From Porphyromonadaceae bacterium UBA2720 (GTDB taxonomy: Bacteria > Bacteroidota > Bacteroidia > Bacteroidales > Muribaculaceae): a DNA stretch of 10,237 nt. The notes below the pieces were generated by a model. It did not search any database. It was not told the origin of the DNA and worked only from the letters and a program-made list of their open reading frames with translations. Both the position numbers and the translations under genes were made by a program. Below are positions 5,874 through 10,237 of the stretch, piece after piece. The DNA lies in NCBI GenBank assembly GCA_002353885.1, contig DEKO01000170.1, positions 13,977 through 24,213 of the forward strand, given 5' to 3'. Each line of letters opens with the position of its first letter. Position 1 is the first letter of the stretch.

Positions 5874-6560
5874 ATGACGACACGCACTCTTGCTACCCTG
5901 CTGTGCCTGACTGCCATCGCAGCCGGGGCACGTGACATGCGCGACTTCGCACAGGTTGGACGATTTGAACAAGCCAACATGGAACTGAACATGCAACGCA
6001 ACGACGGCCATCGTGTGGTGCTCATGGGCAACAGTATCACCGAGCACTGGGTGGAGATGCGCCCTGACTTCTTCGCACAAAACCGCCTCATCGGCCGCGG
6101 CATCTCGGGACAGACCAGCCAGGAGATGCTGGTGCGCTTCCGCACCGATGTGCTCAACCTCAAGCCCAAGGTTGTTGTCATCTGCGCCGGGACCAATGAC
6201 ATTGCTGAGAATGCCGGTCCCTACCGCGAAGACAACACCGTGGGCAACATCGAGACCATGCTCATCATGGCCAAGCAAGCCAAGGTCAAAGTGGTTCTGG
6301 CCAGCGTGCCGCCATGTGACCACTATGTGTGGCGCCCCGACGTGACCAACGTGCCTGAGAAGGTGGCTCGGCTCAACAGCCGCTTACAGGCACTAGCCAA
6401 GCGCTACAAGGCCACCTGGCTCGACTACTTCACCCCACTTGTCGCCGATGACCACCGTGCCCTGAATCCGGCCTTTGGCGATGATGGCGTGCACCCTAAC
6501 GATGCCGGCTATGCTGTGATGGAGCAGGTGTTGTTGCCTGTAATCAAGAAACTGCGTTAA
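5874..6560 (+). CDS. Exported SGNH/GDSL-family hydrolase
   Basis: A 228-residue esterase/acylhydrolase-like protein of the SGNH superfamily. The N-terminus MTTRTLATLLCLTAIAAGA is a likely signal peptide, pointing to the periplasm. The SGNH blocks are all present: GNSIT with nucleophile Ser54 (52-56; many relatives have GDSIT), RGISGQTS with Gly79 (75-82), AGTND with Asn108 (105-109), and DGVHPND with Asp204 and His207 (204-210). The open frame reaches back to 5715 inside queD, but 5874 is chosen because the signal peptide begins there, one base after the queD stop; a further in-frame ATG exists at 5856. The substrate (acyl or acetyl groups on sugars or lipids) cannot be told from sequence. 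It is sandwiched between queD and the DUF2284 gene, and a role in queuosine synthesis is not expected for an exported enzyme. Confidence 0.88.
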   Translation: MTTRTLATLLCLTAIAAGARDMRDFAQVGRFEQANMELNMQRNDGHRVVLMGNSITEHWVEMRPDFFAQNRLIGRGISGQTSQEMLVRFRTDVLNLKPKVVVICAGTNDIAENAGPYREDNTVGNIETMLIMAKQAKVKVVLASVPPCDHYVWRPDVTNVPEKVARLNSRLQALAKRYKATWLDYFTPLVADDHRALNPAFGDDGVHPNDAGYAVMEQVLLPVIKKLR

Positions 6561-6563
6561 CCG

Positions 6564-7157
6564 ATGCATCACATCACCCACCATGTTGCCACCATCGATG
6601 CTGCAAGATATGTCGAGCAGTACCGCAATGTGCCACGATTCTTGGCTTTCTGCAAGCAGTGCAACAACTATGGCCGCATGTGGTGTTGTCCACCTTTTGA
6701 CGATGATGTTGAGAGGCTGACCGACGGCTATGAGCAAGTGACCGTGTGGGGCACAGTCATCACCTTCGACCAGGCAACGCGCCAGGCATGCAATAGCGAT
6801 GCCCAGCGACGCCAATTGTCGTCACAGGCCATCGACGACGCTTGGCGCCAAATGCTACCTTTCCTGCATGCCCAAGAGGCGGCCCATCCTGGCAGTCGGC
6901 TTTTCGTCGGCCTGTGCCACTATTGCCGCCCTTGCCAGTGTAGCCGTGTCGATGGCAAACCTTGCCGTCACCCCGAACTGATGCGTCCTTCGCTCGAAGC
7001 GGTCGGATTTGACGTGTCAGCTACCGCACGCGATGTGCTGGGCATCGAGTTGCAGTGGAGCACCGATGGTCGTCTTCCCCAGCGCATCACCTTGGTCACC
7101 GCGCTGTTTACCCTGGAGCCCATCAAGCCATCCATCCCTACCAAAAACAGTGAATAA
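6564..7157 (+). CDS. DUF2284-type cysteine-rich putative metal-binding protein
   Basis: A 197-residue cytoplasmic protein resembling DUF2284 (predicted metal-binding). No signal peptide or membrane segment is seen. Two cysteine clusters are the hallmark: Cys30, Cys33, Cys41 and Cys42 in FCKQCNNYGRMWCCPPF, and Cys118, Cys121, Cys124, Cys126 and Cys134 in the stretch from LCHYCRPC to KPCRHPE, followed by MRPSLEAVGFDV. The arrangement suggests an iron-sulfur cluster or zinc sites; the biochemical role of the family is not established to my knowledge. It starts 3 bases after the SGNH hydrolase stop, so the three genes queD, hydrolase and DUF2284 probably share one transcript. No terminator hairpin with a T-run follows; the next 182 bases are AT-rich and contain the promoter of the Lrp-type gene. 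Confidence 0.82.
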   Translation: MHHITHHVATIDAARYVEQYRNVPRFLAFCKQCNNYGRMWCCPPFDDDVERLTDGYEQVTVWGTVITFDQATRQACNSDAQRRQLSSQAIDDAWRQMLPFLHAQEAAHPGSRLFVGLCHYCRPCQCSRVDGKPCRHPELMRPSLEAVGFDVSATARDVLGIELQWSTDGRLPQRITLVTALFTLEPIKPSIPTKNSE

Positions 7158-7200
7158 ACGTGAAAAAATGCGCACAACTTAAAGCAAAATCCATAAAAAA

Positions 7201-7246
7201 CTTAAAATTTTAAGAATTTGCCCAAAAGAATATTACAATTCTGTAA
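7201..7246. promoter_or_regulatory. Two palindromes upstream of the Lrp-type gene, possible operators
   Basis: A perfect 14-base palindrome, CTTAAAATTTTAAG, lies at 7201-7214, and an inverted repeat TTACA-attc-TGTAA at 7233-7246. The second sits where the -33 region of the promoter would be (the -7 box begins at 7266). Lrp/AsnC proteins often bind AT-rich palindromes near their own promoters, so autoregulation is a reasonable inference, but AT-rich DNA also makes chance palindromes common. Confidence 0.4.
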
Positions 7247-7265
7247 CTGAGTCGGTTTTTTTTCT

Positions 7266-7274
7266 TAATTTTGC
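7266..7274 (+). promoter_or_regulatory. -7 box of the Lrp-type gene promoter
   Basis: TAATTTTGC matches the Bacteroidetes -7 consensus TAnnTTTGC exactly, 65 bases before the ATG at 7340. No TTTG is present 19-21 bases upstream; that spot holds the TTACA/TGTAA inverted repeat, which fits a promoter depending on or repressed by a bound regulator. Confidence 0.6.
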
Positions 7275-7339
7275 ATCGAATTTGACCGCAAAACCGAGAT
7301 TTCGGTTCATAATTATTAACCCAGTAACAACATTCTAGT

Positions 7340-7813
7340 ATGGCAAATGCAAAATTAGACGCGCTGGATTACAAAATCCTGAAGATGCTCTCACACAATG
7401 CGCGCAAACCCTATCTGGAAATCGCGCGGACATGTAATGTGAGTGGCGCAGCCATTCACCAGCGCATCCAGAAGTTGTACAACCTGGGAGTCATCAACGG
7501 CTCCATCTCGCTCATCGATCCAGCCGAGGTGGGATACCAAACTTGTGCTTACATCGGTTTCTTCCTCAACGACCCCTCCAAATTCAGCGAGGTGGTTGAA
7601 CGTTTGAAAGCTGTACCGGAGGTAGTCGAGTGTTACTACACCACTGGCAAGTATGACCTGTTTGTAAAGCTCTATGCTAAGAACAACGACGACTTGCTCG
7701 ACATTATCCACCACAAGTTCCTGAAGATGGGTCTTGGCCGCAGCGAGACCCTAATCACGTTCAAGGAAGTGTTTAAGCGCCAGATTCCCATCGGCACCGA
7801 CGAAGAAGCATGA
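7340..7813 (+). CDS. Lrp/AsnC-family transcriptional regulator
   Basis: A 157-residue DNA-binding regulator of the feast/famine (Lrp/AsnC) type. The N-terminal winged helix-turn-helix covers about 5-55: LDALDYKILKMLSHNARKP, then the recognition helix VSGAAIHQRIQKLYNLGVI (34-52). The ligand-binding RAM domain covers about 68-143, with the usual turn GKYDLFVKLYAKN at 103-115 and the β-strand SETLITFKEVF. Such proteins form octamers and sense amino acids or other small molecules; the effector cannot be read from sequence. It has its own promoter (7266-7274) with palindromes upstream and ends 11 bases before a strong terminator, so it is a single-gene transcription unit. Whether it controls the neighbouring genes is unknown. 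Confidence 0.92.
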   Translation: MANAKLDALDYKILKMLSHNARKPYLEIARTCNVSGAAIHQRIQKLYNLGVINGSISLIDPAEVGYQTCAYIGFFLNDPSKFSEVVERLKAVPEVVECYYTTGKYDLFVKLYAKNNDDLLDIIHHKFLKMGLGRSETLITFKEVFKRQIPIGTDEEA

Positions 7814-7824
7814 CAAAAAAACTT

Positions 7825-7854
7825 CGGCCCCAAACAAATTGGGGCCGTTTTTTT
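7825..7854 (+). terminator. Rho-independent terminator, possibly bidirectional
   Basis: CGGCCCCAA (7825-7833) pairs perfectly with TTGGGGCCG (7839-7847) around ACAAA, followed by seven Ts (7848-7854). On the other strand the stem is followed, after three bases, by a T-run matching the A-run at 7814-7820, so it could also stop the convergent peptidase transcript. It is the clearest terminator in the window. Confidence 0.9.
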
Positions 7855-7882
7855 GGCCTCTAGCTGAATTGACTATCATGCA

Positions 7883-7923
7883 GCACGCCGCGTCTTCTCA
7901 ACCATCAGAGAGACGCGGCGCGC
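7883..7923. repeat. Long GC hairpin between convergent genes
   Basis: CGCCGCGTCT (7886-7895) pairs perfectly with AGACGCGGCG (7911-7920); the stem gains CTC/GAG pairs inside and GC/GC pairs outside across a mismatch. It has no T-run. The arm CGCCGCGTCT recalls the CCGCGTCT end of the repeat at 5434-5457, so it may belong to the same palindromic family. It lies 29 bases downstream of the peptidase stop and may protect or end that transcript. Confidence 0.6.
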
Positions 7924-7951
7924 TTGTGTCAGTGATTGTTGTCAGCCTGGC

Positions 7952-9961
7952 TTACCAGATGATGGCGCGGTCGGCAGGGTCGAGCCACAGTTTGTCGCCC
8001 TTCTTGATGCCGAATGCCTCAAAGAACGTGTCGATGTTGCGCAGTGTGGCGTTGACACGATAGCGGCCAATGCTGTGCGGGTCACTCTTAGTCTGCTGGA
8101 AGATGGCTTCTTCGGTGGCGTTCTCGGCCCAGATGCGGCCATAGCTCAGATAGAAGCGCTGTGCCGGGGTGAAGCCGTCGAGCAGCTTGCCATCCTTAAA
8201 TTGCTGGGTCTGGCGGAAAGCGTCATAGGCGATGCGCAAGCCACCCTGGTCGGCGATGTTCTCGCCCAGGGTCAGATGGCCGTTGGCGTGCAAGTCCTTG
8301 ACCAGCACAATCTGGTCAAATTGTGCGGCCAGCTTCTCGGCAGCGGCCTGGAAGCGCTGGGCGTCGCCCTCGGTCCACCAGTCCACCATGTTGCCGGCCT
8401 GGTCGAACATGCGGCCCTGGTCGTCAAACCCATGAGTCATCTCATGACCAATCACCACGCCGATGGCACCATAGTTGGTGGCATCGTCGGCATTCACATC
8501 GAAGAATGGCGGTTGCAGAATGGCAGCCGGGAAGCAAATCTCGTTGGTCGTGGGGTTATAGTAAGCATTGACCGTCTGCGGTGTCATGCCCCACTCATCC
8601 TTATCGACGGGCTTGCCATGCTTGTCCAGGTTGCGGCGAGTCTCATAGATGGTCGCAGCCTTGATGTTCTCATAGAGTGACTTATCGGGGTCGACCTGCA
8701 GTCCGCTGTAGTCGCGCCACTTGTCGGGATAACCAATCTTGACCGTGAACGAGTTGAGCTTGACCAGTGCGTTGACCTTAGTGGTGTCGCTCATCCAGGT
8801 CAGACCGGCGATGTGAGCGGCCAGCGACTTGCGCAAGTTGGTGATCAGGCGCATCATCTTGTCCTTGCTGTCCTGGTTGAAGTAGCGCTCGACATAGAGT
8901 TCGCCCACGGCTTCGCCCAGCAGTGCGTTGGGCAGTCCTTGTGCGCGTTTCCAACGTGGACGCGGCTCCTTCTGTCCACTGAGCATGCGGCCATAGAAAT
9001 CGAAGCTCGTCATGTAGATTTCGTCGCCCAGGTAGCTCGTGGCGCGTGTGATGACCTGTCCGGCCAGATAGTCACGCATCTGCTGCTCGGTCAGGGTCGA
9101 CATCAGCTTCTGTGCCACCTCCATCACCTTGGGTTGCTCAAGGATGACCCAGTCAATGTTCTTCACACCCATCAGGTTGAAGTACTCGCGCCACTGGATA
9201 GCGGGGTAGTCCTTCTGCAGCTGATCGATGGTGCGGATGTTGTATAGCTTATTATAGTCGCGTGCCTCAGCGCGGCTCATCTGAGCCTGAGCAAACTGAT
9301 ACTCGATGTCATAGATGGTCTTGGCTGCACGCTGAGCCACCTTCTTGGTGAAGCCACACAGCATGAACTCCTTGATCAGGTAGTTGCGATAAGCCTCCTG
9401 AATCTTCTTGCTGTCGGCATCGGTGTTGAGGTAGTAGTCACGGTCGGGCAGACCGGCGGTGCCGGCGCTGAGCCACATCACGTTCATGTCGCTGTTCTTG
9501 AGGTCGGTCTCGACACCGATGCCAAAGAACGGGTTGCCCAGTGTGAGATGCGTCTTGGCGATGAAGGCAGTCAAGTCCTTCTTCTTGAACGCGGCCACAT
9601 CGGCCAAGTCTTGCTTGATGGGAGCGGCCCCCTCGCGGTTGAGCCGATCGCTGTCCATGGCCTGATTGTAGAGGTCAGTCACCTTCTGCCCCACTGTGCC
9701 GCGGGCATGCTTGGTCTTGCCCAGCTCGGCGAAGAGCTCCTGCAGCTGTTTGCGATTGTTCTCGGCCAGGTCGTCAAACACGCCATAGCGCGAGTACTCG
9801 GGCTTCAATGGGTTGTTCTTCATCCAGTTACCACCGGCATACTCAAAGAAGTCCTCGCCTGGCGATACTGTAAGGTCCATGTCGGCGCGGTTGACGCCCA
9901 CCTGTTGCGCGGCCACCGACATCGCGGCGACCGTCATGATTGTCATCATCAGTTTTCTCAT
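7952..9961 (-). CDS. pepO: M13-family zinc metallopeptidase (neprilysin/PepO type), exported
   Basis: An endopeptidase of the neprilysin family, normally cutting peptides of up to a few kilodaltons on the amino side of hydrophobic residues. The 669 residues begin with a signal peptide, MRKLMMTIMTVAAMSVAAQQ, with no lipobox Cys, so a soluble periplasmic or secreted protein is likely. The N-terminal M13 domain (about 30-410) includes SPGEDFFEYAGGNW. The catalytic domain holds NAYYNP (465-470), the zinc site HEMTH (His506, Glu507, His510), the third ligand Glu567 in GENIAD, and His629 plus Arg635, the family's substrate-binding His/Arg pair. It ends DRAIIW, keeping the terminal Trp but lacking the Cys of the CxVW end seen in many relatives. 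Length is typical for the family. It has its own promoter and converges with the Lrp-type gene, so it appears to be monocistronic. Confidence 0.95.
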   Translation of the reverse strand: MRKLMMTIMTVAAMSVAAQQVGVNRADMDLTVSPGEDFFEYAGGNWMKNNPLKPEYSRYGVFDDLAENNRKQLQELFAELGKTKHARGTVGQKVTDLYNQAMDSDRLNREGAAPIKQDLADVAAFKKKDLTAFIAKTHLTLGNPFFGIGVETDLKNSDMNVMWLSAGTAGLPDRDYYLNTDADSKKIQEAYRNYLIKEFMLCGFTKKVAQRAAKTIYDIEYQFAQAQMSRAEARDYNKLYNIRTIDQLQKDYPAIQWREYFNLMGVKNIDWVILEQPKVMEVAQKLMSTLTEQQMRDYLAGQVITRATSYLGDEIYMTSFDFYGRMLSGQKEPRPRWKRAQGLPNALLGEAVGELYVERYFNQDSKDKMMRLITNLRKSLAAHIAGLTWMSDTTKVNALVKLNSFTVKIGYPDKWRDYSGLQVDPDKSLYENIKAATIYETRRNLDKHGKPVDKDEWGMTPQTVNAYYNPTTNEICFPAAILQPPFFDVNADDATNYGAIGVVIGHEMTHGFDDQGRMFDQAGNMVDWWTEGDAQRFQAAAEKLAAQFDQIVLVKDLHANGHLTLGENIADQGGLRIAYDAFRQTQQFKDGKLLDGFTPAQRFYLSYGRIWAENATEEAIFQQTKSDPHSIGRYRVNATLRNIDTFFEAFGIKKGDKLWLDPADRAIIW

Positions 9962-9994
9962 TATGGTTAGTTTTTGTCGTTAAATTTCGTGACC

Positions 9995-10027
9995 GCAAAG
10001 GTAATGCAAACCGAGCGAAAAGCAAAA
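9995..10027 (-). promoter_or_regulatory. Bacteroidetes-type promoter of the M13 peptidase gene
   Basis: On the minus strand TTTTG (10027-10023) is followed by exactly 19 bases and TACCTTTGC (10003-9995), a near-ideal match, ending 33 bases before the ATG at 9961. The bases after the -33 box, CTTTTCGCTC, differ at one position from those in the queF promoter (CTCTTCGCTC). Confidence 0.82.
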
Positions 10028-10055
10028 TAAAAAGACGAAGTTTTTTTCATTTTGC
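10022..10055. repeat. Inverted repeat behind the peptidase promoter
   Basis: GCAAAAT (10022-10028) and ATTTTGC (10049-10055) are perfect inverted arms, with AAAA and TTTT runs between them. The left arm contains the -33 box of the peptidase promoter. The right arm followed by CTCTTC resembles a plus-strand -33 region, with a degenerate TACCTTGG 18 bases on (10073-10080). A divergent second promoter is possible but weak. Confidence 0.4.
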
Positions 10056-10102
10056 TCTTCCGAGGTGCCACCTACCTTGGCCGAAGGCAACGGTAATACT
10101 TT

Positions 10103-10130
10103 TTTAATTAAGAATTAAGAATTGTAAATT
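10103..10130. repeat. AT-rich simple repeat
   Basis: The sequence repeats the unit TTAAGAA (TTAAGAATTAAGAATT) and ends in TGTAAATT. This low-complexity stretch is typical of Bacteroidales intergenic DNA. No gene or terminator is supported in it. Confidence 0.5.
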
Positions 10131-10145
10131 GCCAGTGTTAGAGTC

Positions 10146-10237
10146 ATGACAGGAGGTATCTGTTCAGCAATTGCGCCGGAGACGTCAAAATGCTTTGAAC
10201 AAAATCGGGTCTTCGACCCGCTCTGCATCTTCGATGC
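10146..10237 (+). other. Stretch open on both strands with twin hairpins, runs off the window
   Basis: From an ATG at 10146 a plus-strand frame stays open to the window end (30 codons, beginning MTGGICSAIAPE and containing VFDPLCIFDA). The minus strand is also open from the edge down to a TAA at 10125-10127. The last 32 bases form two adjacent hairpins with identical TTC loops: CGGGTC/GACCCG (10206-10220) and GCATC/GATGC (10225-10237). I cannot tell whether this is the start of a gene, the end of a minus-strand gene, or the edge of a repeat. Confidence 0.3.

Overview
The window looks like a chromosomal segment of a member of the order Bacteroidales (Prevotellaceae, Muribaculaceae or Bacteroidaceae type). 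The grounds are several Bacteroidetes-type promoters (-7 box TAnnTTTGC, three of them with a -33 TTTG box 19 to 21 bases upstream), no obvious strong Shine-Dalgarno sequences, a surface lipoprotein of the lamin-tail/CotH type, a secreted tyrosine phosphatase with an Fn3-like front domain, and AT-rich and palindromic intergenic repeats typical of that order. No rRNA, tRNA, CRISPR array, phage or complete insertion sequence was seen.

Layout. Bases 51-3752 (minus strand) form a likely two-gene operon: a secreted tyrosine-phosphatase-like protein, then a large lipoprotein with a CotH kinase domain. Its promoter is at 3781-3813. Bases 3814-4116 are gene-free and hold hairpin-forming and simple repeats. 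Bases 4175-7157 (plus strand) carry queF, queC, queD, an exported SGNH hydrolase and a cysteine-rich DUF2284 protein. The last three are packed with gaps of 1 and 3 bases, while a repeat-filled 170-base gap separates queC from queD. Bases 7340-7813 (plus) encode an Lrp/AsnC regulator with its own promoter and a textbook terminator. Bases 7952-9961 (minus) encode an exported M13 zinc metallopeptidase (PepO/neprilysin type), convergent with the regulator and carrying a perfectly spaced promoter. The last 276 bases hold that promoter, an inverted repeat, AT repeats and a short stretch open on both strands with twin hairpins.

How the genes work together. QueD, QueC and QueF catalyse three steps of the GTP-to-preQ1 route of queuosine tRNA modification. 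FolE and QueE are not in the window and must be encoded elsewhere if the pathway is complete. The phosphatase and the CotH-type kinase are both predicted to act outside the cytoplasm and could be an opposing enzyme pair; this is the most interesting functional hypothesis here. The other genes are recognisable members of known families. I see no clear evidence of a wholly new system; the points worth checking are the kinase/phosphatase pair, the queD-SGNH-DUF2284 linkage, a palindromic repeat family and a shared extended promoter motif.
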